Source of the DNA: Microglena sp. YARC
Taxonomy: Eukaryota > Chlorophyta > Chlorophyceae > Chlamydomonadales > Chlamydomonadaceae
Reading direction: 5' to 3'
Length of the DNA: 64,000 nucleotides
Assembly (NCBI GenBank): GCA_022414725.1
Contig: CM039467.1
Location: 6,608,455 to 6,672,454, forward strand
Notes under the pieces: model-generated
What the model saw: only the letters and a program-made list of their open reading frames with translations
The model's database searches: none
Told to the model about the DNA's origin: nothing
Part shown: piece after piece, positions 10,651 through 21,619 of the stretch
How positions within the stretch are numbered: the stretch's first letter is position 1
Layout of the letters: each line of letters begins with the position of its first letter
Program-made: the position numbers and the translations under genes

Positions 10651-10751
10651 CACCCATCTACCTACACCCACCCACCATCCCACACCCAACCACCATCCCA
10701 CACCCATCTAACCACACCCACCCACCATCCCACAACCACCCACCCACCCAC
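10651..10751. repeat. ACCCACCATCCCACA short array
   Basis: Several units of ACCCACCCACCATCCCACA lie immediately beyond the donor of the 10,850-10,752 exon. The same filler occurs in the intron between that exon and the 10,939 exon, so exon and intron filler were duplicated together. Confidence 0.8.
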
Positions 10752-10850
10752 CTTCTGGTACTCCTCACTAGCAGCAGCCTTTGCATCATCTGCCGAGGTG
10801 GCGACTGTCTTCCACTCGGATGCCGCCGCCTCGGCCTTGTCTAGCTCCTT
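10752..10850 (-). CDS. Duplicated 99-bp exon of the coiled-coil protein
   Basis: This 33-codon exon reads KELDKAEAAASEWKTVATSA, then DDAKAAASEEYQK, and ends CAGAAG|GTGGGT. It duplicates the last 33 to 34 codons of the large exon ending at 10,939, with about ten differences. The acceptor is a CAG (Leu-Ala-Gln context) that in the upstream copy is ordinary coding sequence. With that acceptor the exon is phase 0 at both ends and splices in frame. The intron between the copies is only 88 nt and is made of CACCCACC repeats. It is a good candidate for an exon and intron created by tandem duplication. Confidence 0.7.
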
Positions 10851-10938
10851 CTGGGCCAGGCTGGTAACACACCCACCCACCCACCATCCCACACCCAAGT
10901 ACCTACCCCCACCCACCAACCATCCCACACCCACCCAC

Positions 10939-13217
10939 CTTCTGGTACTCCTCACTAGCAGCAGCCTTCGCATCAGCTGCCGAGGTGGCGACTGGTCTTC
11001 CGCCTCGGATTGCCGCCGCCTCGGCCTTGTCTAGCTCCTTCTGGGCCAGGGCTGGCGGTTGTACGCTGCTCCATTTGGCGTCGGTCTCGGCGGCAATGGC
11101 CTCCGTATCTGATCCAGCGATCCGGGCTGCCTCCTTGGTGTGATGCTCGACAGCTAGGCGGGCCTTCTTGGACAGCAAGGCAGCTGTGATGACCGCCTCA
11201 CGGGCGGCGTACTCAGCCGTCACAGCTGCCATCTTGATGTTGGACTCGGCAGACACCACGCCCTTCGCGGCATCCGCCACGTAGGCGGAGGCCTTTCTGG
11301 AATTCTCCCAAGCCGCGTTCATGTCCCTGGTGGCTTTGTCGGAGGCGGCCTGGGCAGCGTCCACGACAGCCTGCGCCGCGGCCATCTCAGCGGCCTTGGC
11401 ATCAGCGATGGCCCCAGCTTTTTTAGCCGCCATATCAGCAATGGCCTTTGCCTGCCTAACCGCCTGGCTGGCAATAGCCACATCCCTGGCAGCCGCGCCA
11501 GCGACACCTTCGACGTTGCCGGCGACTTATGTCTGTCGCTGACCTCGAGGGCCGCCTCCGCCTCCATCTCGTCGGTTACCAACACGAACTTGCCAGCCTC
11601 GGTGGCCGCCACCACAGCCTGCTCAGAAGACAGCTCAGCATTGATCACTTGGTCTGCAGCCTGCTCGATGGCCACGGTGTAGCTTTTGGCAGCCGTGTCA
11701 GCATTGATAGCGACGGTCCCAGGGCCTTCTCGGCAGCAATTGCCATCCTCTCACCCTTGGGTAGGTTGCGCTCAATCTCAGCCAACCTAGCAGCTTCGGC
11801 AGCAGCGGTGGCAGCAGCCTCAGCAGCTGCTGAAGCAGCAGCAGCCGCTGCCTGCTGTTCGTCTGCCATGCGAACAAGCTCCGCATCTATGGACCTCTGA
11901 GTAGCCGCCTTCTTCTCTGCGGAGGCTCTCTCTGCTTCCTTCTCTGCTTGTTTCTCAGCAACAGACTTATTGGCAACTGCCGCGTTGACTGCTTCGGCGA
12001 GGGACTTCATCACACCACCCAGCATTCCGCCCCCAGAGGCAGCAGGGTGGGCGGGGGCAGTAGCACCCTTGTTAGCTGAGGGAGTGGCGGGAATAGGCTG
12101 GGCTGCTGGAGCCGCAGCGGTAGCGGCAGATGGGGACAGATCGACAGGGGCCTCGGGGACAGACCTGGTCTCGGACTCGAGTGAAGCCGGGGCAGGGGGG
12201 GGAGGCAGCAGCAGCAGCAGCAGGGGTAGGGGGTAGAGTCAGGGCTCTCTATAGCAACTGACGGAGATGTCGTGGCGGGGGAAGCTGAGTTGGAGGGGAC
12301 CTTGCCAGGGGTAGCGGATGCGGCCCTGCTGGCGGCGGTGGACCTCTTGGGTGGGGCAGGTACAGCAGCATTGGCGCTAGCGGCAGCGGCGCTGGCCAGG
12401 CTTTTGGTGGCAGCCATTGTGGCATCGGTGGCAGCTATGGTGGCCTTCTTAGTTATGGACAAAGCCTGAGAATATCCCACATGGACAGCTTCTTTTTGGG
12501 GGCCCTTGGGGGCGGCAGCCGCACGTGGGGGGAAGCAGCAGCTGGGGGCAGGGGGGGCAGGGGGGGCAGGGGAGGTCTTTTGTGGCGGCTGGACAGTCGC
12601 AGCAGGGGCCACTACCTTGGAGAGCGGGGGGAGAGGCAGCAGGCGCACTCAGCAGCGGAGCCAGCATCAGTTGCAGGGGCTGGAGGTGGAGAGGCCTCTT
12701 CATCCGAGGCGGAAGCAGGGACAGGGGCAGGGGGGGAGGCTGGGGCCTCGGCAGGAGGGGGGGAGAGGCAGCAGGCGCAGTGACTGCGGGAGGGGGCAGG
12801 ACCCTGCTGGCGATCAGCTCGGGGGCCGCAGGCACAGAGAAGCCGAAAGAGGGCTCTGCCTGCGGCGGCGGTGTCAACGGCGGCAGGGGCAGCAGCAGGG
12901 GAGGGGGCAGGTACAGCAGCAGCCGTGACTACCGGGACGCTGGCCTGAACATCCAACTTAGGGGCCACGGAGGAGGACGTGTTCAATGACCTAATGGAAA
13001 AGAATTCAAGCTCCTTGGCCGCCTTGGTTGCTTCCTTCGTTGCATTAGCAGCCTCCTTGGCAGCTTCCTTGGCCTCTTTGTCGGCCTTGGCCTGGGCCGC
13101 CCTCTCCTCTGCAGCCTGCTTCTTGGCAATGGAAGCAGCTTCCTTGGCCATGCGCTTGGCCTCGCGGGGGTTCCTAGAGGCCTCCTCAACTGCCTTGGCA
13201 TAGGCGGCAGCCATGTC
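10939..13217 (-). CDS. Large Ala/Lys/Glu- and Pro-rich coiled-coil exon with frameshifts
   Basis: This minus-strand exon of about 2.28 kb starts after CAACCTATGCAG with DMAAAYAKAVEEASRN and ends EEYQK|GTGGGT. The N-terminal part is a Lys/Ala/Glu helix (AKEAASIAKKQAAEERAAQA). A Pro/Ala/Ser-rich section follows at about 12,930-12,050. The C-terminal part is again helical (KSVAEKQAEKEAERASAEKK, DEMEAEAALEVSDR, MAAKKAGAIADAKAAEMAAA). Coding-like composition is continuous but the frame changes near 12,850, 12,780, 12,650, 12,240, 11,712 and 11,525, mostly beside homopolymers. Sequencing error is the simplest cause. Decay, or small introns at these points, cannot be excluded. The product looks like a long coiled-coil structural protein. 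No named family was recognised. Confidence 0.6.
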
Positions 13218-14401
13218 CTGCATAGGTTGAAAATAGTGATTGAAATTACTATGTAATACTTGTATTATAATGAAGTGCCAAATTAGTCCACGCCACCTTC
13301 CCTTGATGATGACAGCACCATGACACGGATTTTTATTTGTATTATTATTATATACATATATATCTCCAGAAGTGCCTAATTATTGGCCTTTATGGGACAG
13401 ACGGTTCAGACCCATGGACTACAGTCCAGTGGAAGGAAAACAATGCTACAAAGTTGCTTAACCACACCAGCTCAACATATAAATACTTGGATTTGGGTAT
13501 GCTCAGGGTTTGGGAACCAGATGAAGTCAAATCTTTTCTTTTTTTCACCATGGGGGTCCCTAATTCAGGACAGATTTTACACAAATGTGGGACGGAGCTT
13601 AACACAGTCGACTTTAACTTGTTTAAAAATTGAATTAGATAGGCCTGTTTTTCACATCTTCCCTTCCGAGTGATTGTCACAGCAGGTTGTGGAAGATACT
13701 TTTTAGGCAGTGCAGGCTGTACAAAGCCAAAAATCACGGAGTATTTGCACGTTTTGGGCCAATTTAGGCAGAAATTGCAGGTGGAATGCTGGTATAGGCC
13801 GAAATGGCAGGTGGAATTGCTATTGCAGTTCACTCTGAAGCCGAGGCTGAAGCGCAGCCTCCAACCTTGCGGTAGGGGTTAGATAAGCCTTTCGTCCCGC
13901 GGAATCCCATCCACCCCATGCAGTACACCCCACACAGTACACCCCATGGAGCACATGCCATGCAGTACACTGTTTCCTTTTGGATTTTTGCGTAGCAGCT
14001 GGTACCCAGCTCCATCAGCCAGCACCAGAGTTGAGTCCAAAGATTACAGCTGCATTGGGCTGCCTGCCATGCTAGCTTTCAGAAGCGAGAGCTAGATTTA
14101 GGATTGGCCCAAGGGCGGGTGAAAGGAGCTGCCTAGAAGCTGCTAAGTGTAGCCCAAAAAAGGAATAGCGATGCAGTTCACCCCATACACCTCGCATCTC
14201 TAAATAAGAACAGCTTTTTATAACTTTCTCTTTTAGTAGTGGTAGTGGCAATTCAACACTACCGGCCACCACCACCACCACACACCAACCACCTCTCATT
14301 GTAATAAGTAGACATTAATGTATTACTGGCAAAGCAGGGCAAACCCAAAACTTTGCTGGCAAACTAAAGTGCTAAGTGCAAGAAATGGAGCATCATCTTA
14401 C
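13218..14401. other. Unique 1.2-kb intron without an array
   Basis: This intron separates the exons at 14,402 and 13,217 and is one of the few without a minisatellite. No ORF with coding character was found. A short TACACCCCA(CA/TG) repeat lies at 13,918-13,965, and CACCACCACCAC at 14,268-14,285. Confidence 0.6.
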
Positions 14402-14511
14402 ATCAAGGCCAGCCTTCTCCGCCTCCAATTCAGCAACCTTGGATTGGGCAGTGTTCACCAGGGTGTGCTTTACTGTCAGCTCCGCGACAGACGCCATGTG
14501 AGATGGGTCAC
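14402..14511 (-). CDS. Exon of Ala/Lys-rich coiled-coil protein
   Basis: This 110-bp exon has acceptor CTCGCATAG and donor CTTGAT|GTAAGA. It reads DPSHMASVAELTVKHTLVNT followed by AQSKVAELEAEKAGLD, an amphipathic helix with heptad-like Leu/Val spacing. It enters in phase 1, as the preceding exon (18,974-18,816) requires, and leaves in phase 0, as the following exon (13,217) requires. This double agreement makes the assignment firm despite its size. Confidence 0.75.
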
Positions 14512-15470
14512 CTATGCGAGTGCATGAATGTGTGTGTAGGATGTTGGAGGGAAGGATTTAGGGGGGAGGGAGGGAAGGAGCAGTGACGCAGGATGGTGGA
14601 AGGAGGGAGGGGGGATGAGGGAGGGAGGGAGGGAGGGAGGGAGGGGAGGGAGGAGGGAGGGAGGGAGGGAGGGAGGAGGAAGGAGGCAGTGACGCAGGAT
14701 GGTGGAAGGGAGGGAGGTGGGGAAGGGTTCGAGGGAGGGAGGGAGGGAGGGAGGGAAGGATTGTAGGGGGAGGGAGGGAAGGAGGCAGTGACGCAGGATG
14801 GTGGAAGGGGAGGGAGGGGGATGAGGGAGGAGGAGGGAGGGAGGGAAGGATTGTAGGGGGAAGGAGGGAAGGACGGCAGTGACGCAGGATGGTGGAAAGG
14901 GAGGGAGAGGGAGGGAGGGAGGGAGGGAGGGAGGGAGGGAGGAGGGGAGGGGAGGAGGGAGGGAAGGGAGGGAAGGAGGCAGTGACGCAGGATGGTGGGA
15001 AGGAGGGAGGGAGGGAGGGAGGAGGGAGGGAAGGAGGGAGGGAGGCAGGGAGGGAGGAGGGAGGAGGGAGGGAGGGAGAGAGGGAGGGAGGGAGGAAGGA
15101 AGGATTGTAGGGGGGAGGGACGGGAAGGAGGCAGTGACGCAGGATGGTGAAAAGGAGGGAGGGAGGAGGGAGGATGAGGGAGGAGGCAGGAAGGAGGGAG
15201 GAGGGAGGGAGGGAGGGAGGGAGGGAGGGAGGGGAGGGAGGGAGGGAGGGGGATGAGGGAGGGAGGGAGGGAGGGAGGGAGGGAGGGAGGGAGGGAGGAG
15301 GGAGGGAGGGAGGGAGAGGGAAAGAGGGAGGGAGGGAGGGAAGAAGGGAGGGAGGGAGGGAGGAGGGAGGCAGTGATACAGGATGATGGGAGGGAGGGAT
15401 GGCGGGAGAGGAGGGCAGGATTGTAGGAGGGAGGGAGGGAGGGAGGAGACATGCGTGTGATGCGTGTCAC
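14512..15470. repeat. GGGAGGGAGG purine minisatellite with a 20-bp spacer
   Basis: About 900 bp of GGGA/GGGAGG repeat is broken about every 100 bp by GGCAGTGACGCAGGATGGTGG-like spacers. The plus strand is purine only for long stretches and could form G-quadruplex or triplex structures. On the minus strand, the transcribed sense of the coiled-coil gene, it is a pyrimidine tract directly upstream of the acceptor at 14,512. Confidence 0.85.
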
Positions 15471-15900
15471 TCGTTGACAGCACCATGTGAGATGGGTCAC
15501 CTATGCGAGCTGCATGAATGTGCGAGTGTGTGGGTGGTGGGTGGTGGGGGGTAGGGGCAGGTGGGGTGGTGGGGTGAGGTGTGGGTAGGGTGGTGTACCG
15601 GGTGGGGGTGGGGTGGGGGGGGTCGTTGGCAGCAGCCATGTGAGATGGGTCACCTACGCGAGTGCATGAATGTGTGTGTGTGTGTGAAAGAGAGAGTATG
15701 TGTGTGTATGTTGTTAACAGCAGCCAAATAAAATGGGTCAGCAACATGAGTGCAGGCATGTGTGAGTATGTGAATATATGTGTGTTCGTATGTGTGTGTG
15801 TGTGTGTGTGTGTGAATGTGTATGAGTATGTGTATGTGTGTGCGCGGGGATATGCGTGTGTATGTGTGTGTGCGTGTGTGTGTGAATGTGTGGGTGCGTC
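15471..15900 (-). repeat. Acceptor-side copies of the 14,511 exon head with TG-rich filler
   Basis: Copies of CCATGTGAGATGGGTCACCTA (minus sense TAG|GTGACCCATCTCACATGG) lie at about 15,484-15,506 and 15,637-15,659, and a decayed one at 15,720-15,748. They are separated by GTGGGTGG or GTGTGTGT filler and encode DPSHM again. The filler from 15,660 to 15,900 is a TGTGTGTATG microsatellite. Confidence 0.8.
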
Positions 15901-16370
15901 AGGTATTTAAATTAGCAATGTTTACCTCCATTTGGCTTTGATTTTGACTTTGATTTTTAATCACGATTGCGATCAAGATTGTTATCTTGAAAAACTGGTA
16001 GTATATCTGCAGCCAGCATCTAGTGCAACAGCAGGGCACAGTTAATAATGATTTTGAATTTGAATTTTCAAATTGTACCTTAGGCGTAATTTTTACCTTA
16101 TGATTTTTACCTTACCGTTGGCTTTGATTTAGACCATGATTTTGATTTTGAAAAACTGGTAGTATACCTGCAGCCGGCATCTTGTGCATCAGCACAGCGC
16201 GGTTAATAATTCTTCTGATTTTAAATTTGAATTTGAAGGGACCATCTTACAGTCATTTGTGATTTTGATTTTGAATGAGCATTTCTGTCTTGATTTTGAC
16301 TTGGATTTTAAACCCGATTAATGATGTACTTTGAGTTTGAGTTTGATTTTAAAAAGCATGCCTGCAGCCG
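15901..16370 (-). repeat. Decayed distal copies of the 104-bp array
   Basis: TTTGATTTTGATTTT-type filler contains three decayed exon-tail copies (about 15,998-16,045, 16,160-16,200 and 16,350-16,395) of the CTGCAGCCGGCATCTTGTGCATCAGC type. These are the oldest-looking units of the array that continues to 18,815. Confidence 0.7.
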
Positions 16371-18815
16371 GCATCTTGTGCATCAGCATAGCGCTTTTGG
16401 CAGCTTCCTAGAGCCGGATTGATTAGTAAACCCACACCCACACCCACCCCAAAGAAATAGCACACCAGCAGCCGGCATGATGTGCATCAGCATAGCGCTT
16501 TTGGCAGCTTCCTAGAGCCGGATTGATTAGTAAACCCACACCCACACCCACCCCAAAGAAATAGCACACCTGCAGCCGGCATGATGTGCATCAGCATAGC
16601 GCTTTTGGCAGCTTCCTAGAGCCGCATTGATTAGTAAACCCACACCCACACCCACCCAAAGAAATAGCACACCTGCAGCCGGCATCTTTGTGCCATCAGC
16701 ATAGCGCTTTTGGCAGCTTTCCTAGAGCCGGATTGATTAGTAAACCCACACCCACACCCACCCCAAAGAAATAGCACACCAGCAGCCGGCATGATGTGCA
16801 TCAGCATAGCGCTTTTGGCAGCTTCCTAGAGCCGGATTGATTAGTAAACCCACACCCACACCCACCCCAAGAAATAGCACACCAGCAGCCGGCATGATGT
16901 GCATCAGCATAGCGCTTTTGGCAGCTTCCTAGAGCCGGATTGATTAGTAAACCCACACCCACACCCACCCCAAAGAAATAGCACACCAGCAGCCGGCATG
17001 ATGTGCATCAGCATAGCGCTTTTGGTAGCTTCCTAGAGCCGGATTGATTAGTAAACCCACACCCACACCCACCCCAAAGAAATAGCACACCTGCAGCCGG
17101 CATGATGTGCATCAGCATAGCGCTTTTGGCAGCTTCCTTGAGCCGGATTGATTAGTAAACCCACACCCACACCCACCCCAAAGAAATAGCACACCTGCAG
17201 CCGGCATGATGTGCATCAGCATAGCGCTTTTGGCAGCTTCCTAGAGCCGGATTGATTAGTAAACCCACACCCACACCCACCCCAAAGAAATAGCACACCA
17301 GCAGCCGGCATGATGTGCATCAGCATAGCGCTTTTGGTAGCTGCCTAGGAGCCGGATTGATTAGTAAACCCACACCACACACCCACCCCATAAGAAATAG
17401 CACACCTGCAGCCGGCATGATGTGCATCAGCATAGCGCTTTTAGCAGCTTCCTAGAGCCGGATTGATTAGTAAACCCACACCCACACCCACCCCATAGAA
17501 AAGAAATAGCACACCTGGCAGCAGCCGGCATGATGTGCATCAGCATAGCGCTTTTGGCAGCTTCCTTGAGCCGGATTGATTAGTAAAAACCCACACCCAC
17601 ACCCACCCCATAGAAATAGCACACCTGCAGCCGGCATGATGTGCATAGCATAGCGGCTTTTGCAGCTTCCTAGAGCCGGATTGATTAGTAAACCCACACC
17701 CACACCCACCCCATAGAAATAGCACACCTGCAGCCGGCATGATGTGCATCAGCAAGCGCTCTTTGGCAGCTTCCTGGAGCCGGATTGATTAGTAAACCCA
17801 CACCCACACCCACCCCATAGAAATAGCACACCTGCAGCCGGCATGATGTGCATCAGCATAGCGCTTTTGGCAGCTTCCTTGAGCCGGATTGATTAGTAAA
17901 CCCACACCCACACCCACACCCACCCCATAGAAATAGCACACCTGCAGCCGGCATGATGTGCATCAGCATAGCGCTTTTGGCAGCTTCCTTGAGCCGGATT
18001 GATTAGTAACCCACACCCACACCCACCCCATAGAAATAGCACACCTGCAGCCGGCATGATGTGCATCAGCATAGCGCTTTTGGCAGCTTCCTTGAGCCGG
18101 ATTGATTAGTAAACCCACACCCACACCCACCCCATAGAAATAGCACACCTGCAGCCGGCATGATGTGCATCAGCATAGCGCTTTTGGCAGCTTCCTTGAG
18201 CCGGATTGATTAGTAAACCCACACCCACACCCACCCCATAGAAATAGCACACCTGCAGCCGGCATGATGTGCATCAGCATAGCGCTTTTGGCAGCTTCCT
18301 TGAGCCGGGATTTGATTAGTAAACACACCCACACCCACCCCATAGAAATAGCACACCTGCAGCCGGCATGATGTGCATCAGCATAGCGCTTTTGGCAGCT
18401 TCCTTGAGCCGGATTGATTAGTAAACCCACACCCACACCCACCCCATAGAAATAGCACACCTGCAGCCGGCATGATGTGCATCAGCATAGCGCTTTTGGC
18501 AGCTTCCTTGAGCCGGATTGATTAGTAAACCCACACCCACACCCACCCCATAGAAATTAGCACACCTTGCAGCCGGCATGATGTGCGCATCAGCATAGCG
18601 CTTTTGGCAGCTTCCTTAGAGCCGGATTGATTAAAACCCACACCCACACCCACCCCATATAGAAATAGCACACTGGCAGCAGCCGGGATTAGTAAACCCA
18701 CACCCCACACCCACCCCAAGAAATTGCATGCATCAGCATAGCGCTTTTGGCAGCTTCCTTGAGCCGGATTGATTAGTAAACCCACACCCACACCCACCCC
18801 ATAGAAATAGCACAC
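16371..18815 (-). repeat. 104-bp donor-side array (about 23 units) carrying an exon tail
   Basis: The unit is 104 bp: successive GCCGGCATGATGTGCATCAG starts at 16,471 and 16,575 confirm it. Each unit contains about 45 nt of the tail of the 18,974-18,816 exon (AGCTGCCAAAAGCGCTATGC to GCCGGCTGCAG) plus its GTGTGC donor, then CCCACACCCACACCCACCCC filler. Two subfamilies can be seen: units at about 16.4-17.3 kb read CCTAGAGCCGG and CCCCAAAGAAA, while units at 17.5-18.8 kb mostly read CCTTGAGCCGG and CCCCATAGAAA. Every unit offers an intact donor. Confidence 0.92.
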
Positions 18816-18974
18816 CTGCAGCCGGCATGATGTGCATCAGCATAGCGCTTTTGGCAGCTTCCAGCTCCATCTGGGCCTCATTCAAGGTGGCATTCATCTC
18901 AGCCAGTCGCGCTGAGGGGTTGGCCAAGGGGATGGCAAAGGCGCCAGCCATAGAAAATGAGGGGGTGGCGGCAC
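18816..18974 (-). CDS. Exon of Ala/Lys-rich coiled-coil protein
   Basis: This 159-bp exon has acceptor CCCTGTGCAG and donor GCTGCAG|GTGTGC. It is open through AATPSFSMAGAFAIPLANPS, then ARLAEMNATLNEAQMELEAA and KSAMLMHIMPAAG. It enters and leaves in phase 1, matching the exons at 20,607 and 14,511. It has arrays on both sides: its tail is repeated about 23 times downstream and its acceptor and first bases about six times upstream. The true exon is the only copy that has both halves. Confidence 0.75.
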
Positions 18975-19500
18975 CTGCACAGGGCATTGACACATGGTTT
19001 ATACGCTTGCAATTTGAATTTGAATTGGTAAATATTGGGTGGGGTGGCAGCACCTGCACAGGGCATTGACACATGGTTTATACGCTTGTAATTTGAATTT
19101 GGATTTGAATTTGAATTGGTCACGACTTTAAGGGGTGGATGCACCGGGACAGAGCACTGACATGTGATTCGTGTTCTTTCAATTTGAATTTGAATTGGTA
19201 TTGGGTGGGGTGGCAGCGACTGCACAGGGCATTGGCACGTGACTTAAACGCTCGCAAATTGAATTTGAATTCAAATTATAATTGGTCACGATTTGAAGGG
19301 TGGCAGCACCTGCACAGAGCGCTTACACGGGATTCCTGTTCTTTCAAATTTGAATTTATATTTGTGTTTGAATTGGTCTGGATTTGATGGGATGGACGCA
19401 CATGCACAGACCACCGACGTATCATTTGTGTGCTTGCAACATTGGAGTTTTTTTTTTTTTTTAATTGGTCTGGATTTGATGCATTGACATGATTCATGCG
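18975..19500 (-). repeat. Acceptor-side array of the 18,974 exon
   Basis: Units of about 110 bp repeat GGTGGCAGCACCTGCACAGG (minus sense CTGTGCAG|GTGCTGCCACC) separated by TTTGAATTTGAATTGG filler. Copies lie near 19,043, 19,137, 19,207, 19,297 and 19,392, becoming more diverged with distance from the exon. A poly-T run lies at about 19,448-19,461. Confidence 0.8.
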
Positions 19501-20606
19501 CTTGCAACATTGCCATTGTTTGCACCTCCAACCTCACCACTCACCAGAACCACCACCGCCCAATACCCCCCTCCTCCTCAACCCCACCACCCTCTGCCAC
19601 CAACACCGCCTACACCCACCTCCACCTCCATCGCACCAGCCACCAACACCTCCTACACCCACCTCCTCCCCTTCCCCTGATAAGCTACTTTACCCCACCA
19701 CATGATCCCCCAGCTCACCTGACCCAGACACTGACAAGGATGCCACATTGCCGGCCAGAAGGGCTAGCGCCTCCACCCACCTCCACCCAACACCCACCAA
19801 CACCAACACCGCCTCCACCCACCTCCACCCCACCACCCACTAACCCCCACCTCCACCCCTTTCCCTGATTAGCTTTTCTACCTCAATCCATGATCCCCCA
19901 GCTCACCTGACCCAGACACTGACAAGGATGCCACATTGCCGGCCAGAAGGGCTAGCGCCTCCACCCACCTCCACCCAACACCCACCAACACCAACACCAA
20001 CACCGCCTCCACCCACCTCCACCCCTTCCCCTGATATGCTCCTCTACCTCAACCCATGATCCCCCAGCTCACCTGACCCAGACACTGACAAGGATGCCAC
20101 ATTGCCGGCCAGAAGGGCTAGCGCCTCCACCCACCTCCACCCAACACCCACCAGCCACCAACACCGCCTACACCCACCACCCACCAACACCCACCTCCAC
20201 CCCTCACCATGATAAGCTCCTCTACATCAACCCATGATCCCCCAGCTCACCTGACCCTGACACTGACAAGGATGCCACATTGCCGGCCAGGAGGGCTAGC
20301 GCCTCCACCCACCTCCACCCAACACCCAACACCCACCAACACCGCCTACACCCACCACCCACCAACACCCACCTCCACCCCTCACCCTGATAAGCTCCTC
20401 TACATCAACCCATGATCCCCCAGCTCACCTGACCCAGACACTGACAAGGATGCCACATTGCCGGCCAGAAGGGCTAGCGCCTCCACCCACCTCCACCCAA
20501 CACCCACCACCCACCAACACCGCCTACACCCACCACCCACCAACACCCACCTCCACCCCTCACCCTGATAAGCTCCTCTACATCAACCCATGATCCCCCA
20601 GCTCAC
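19501..20606 (-). repeat. Donor-side array of the 20,607 exon (165-185 bp units)
   Basis: Five copies contain GATCCCCCAGCTCACCTGAC and then the CACATTGCCGGCCAGAAGGG segment, at about 19,708, 19,893, 20,058, 20,236 and 20,413. Each equals the last ~55 nt of the 20,871-20,607 exon plus its CAG|GTGAGC donor, followed by CTCCACCCACCTCCACCCAA filler. The exon part keeps an open frame in the copies seen. Confidence 0.88.
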
Positions 20607-20871
20607 CTGACCCAGTAACGGACATGGATGGTACACTGCCGGCCAGAAGGGCTAGCATTTCAGCTTTCTTGGAAGCCTCCTCAGCCTTCAGGGAAGCATC
20701 CTCAGCCTTCTTGATAGCAGCAGCCTCCTTGGCAGAATATTCTTGGGCTGCTTTTTCAGCCGCAATGATCTTCTTGGCCTCCTTCCACCCACGCCCCGCG
20801 TTCTGGGGCTGGGCTGTGACTTCGTCAGCAGCGACTGCCTCGGCGTTGGAGGCCGTGTCCGTATTCTGCAC
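20607..20871 (-). CDS. Exon of Ala/Lys/Glu-rich coiled-coil protein
   Basis: This 265-bp exon has acceptor TTTCGCCAG and donor GGGTCAG|GTGAGC. It reads VQNTDTASNAEAVAADEVTA, then a strong helix with KEAKKIIAAEKAAQEYSAKE and AEDASLKAEEASKKAEML, and ends LLAGSVPSMSVTGS. The first codon GTG is internal, not a start. It enters in phase 0 and leaves in phase 1, agreeing with its neighbours. The helix has near-heptad Ala/Leu spacing typical of a coiled coil. Confidence 0.78.
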
Positions 20872-21189
20872 CTGGCGAAATGGGCCAACTCTTTAAAGCC
20901 CCAATGTAAATCACGTAACGAAAAAAGTCGCAGTAAGACGGATGTACTAGCAAGCTTCGGCATTTTCATGCACCCAAACATATACATATACACGCTGCTG
21001 GCAGCCTCCTTTGGTGGGAGAGCAGGCATTGGAAATGCACCCGGTGCTAATCGATCACTATGCACACTCAGTGCTAATCACTCACTAATAGAGACCGGCA
21101 TATCGCAGGATAGTGTATATAAATATACATTCAAGTGACAAGTTGCAGGCAAGATCAGGCAGTGAATAAAGCAGAATGCACAAAGCAGG
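20872..21189. other. Unique intron sequence, nothing recognised
   Basis: This is ordinary-composition sequence between the exon at 20,871 and the CATA microsatellite. No exon, RNA or repeat was recognised. Confidence 0.6.
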
Positions 21190-21608
21190 TTTAAACATAC
21201 ATACATACATACATACATGCATACATACATACATACATACATGCATGCATGCATGCATACATACATACATACATACATACATACATACATACATACATAC
21301 ATACATACATACATACATACATGCATGCATGCATGCATGCATGCATACATACATACATACATACATACATACATACATACATACATACATACATACATAC
21401 ATACATACATACATACATACATACATACATACATACATACATACAAACATACATGCATACACATAAATACATGCATACATGCATGCATGCATACATACAT
21501 ACATACATACATGCATACATACATACATACATTCATACATACATACATACATACATACATACACACATACATACATACACACATACATACACACATACAT
21601 ACATTCTT
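21190..21608. repeat. (CATA)n/(CATG)n tetranucleotide microsatellite
   Basis: About 410 bp of CATA repeat has short CATG patches. The 4-bp unit keeps all frames free of stops on both strands, which produces Tyr/Ile/His- or Cys/Met/Tyr/Val-type spurious ORFs. It starts only 12 bp from the donor at 21,619. Confidence 0.95.
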
Positions 21609-21619
21609 ACGCCGCTCAC

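Noticed and set aside
14508..15759. Ser/Pro/Leu-rich frames of 330-415 codons on the minus strand
   Set aside because: They are translations of the CCCTCCC strand of the GGGAGGG array. Only the last bases (14,402-14,511) are a real exon.
16371..18815. CRISPR-like regular array
   Set aside because: The whole 104-bp unit is conserved, with no unique spacers. The unit holds an exon tail and a splice donor, and the genome is eukaryotic.
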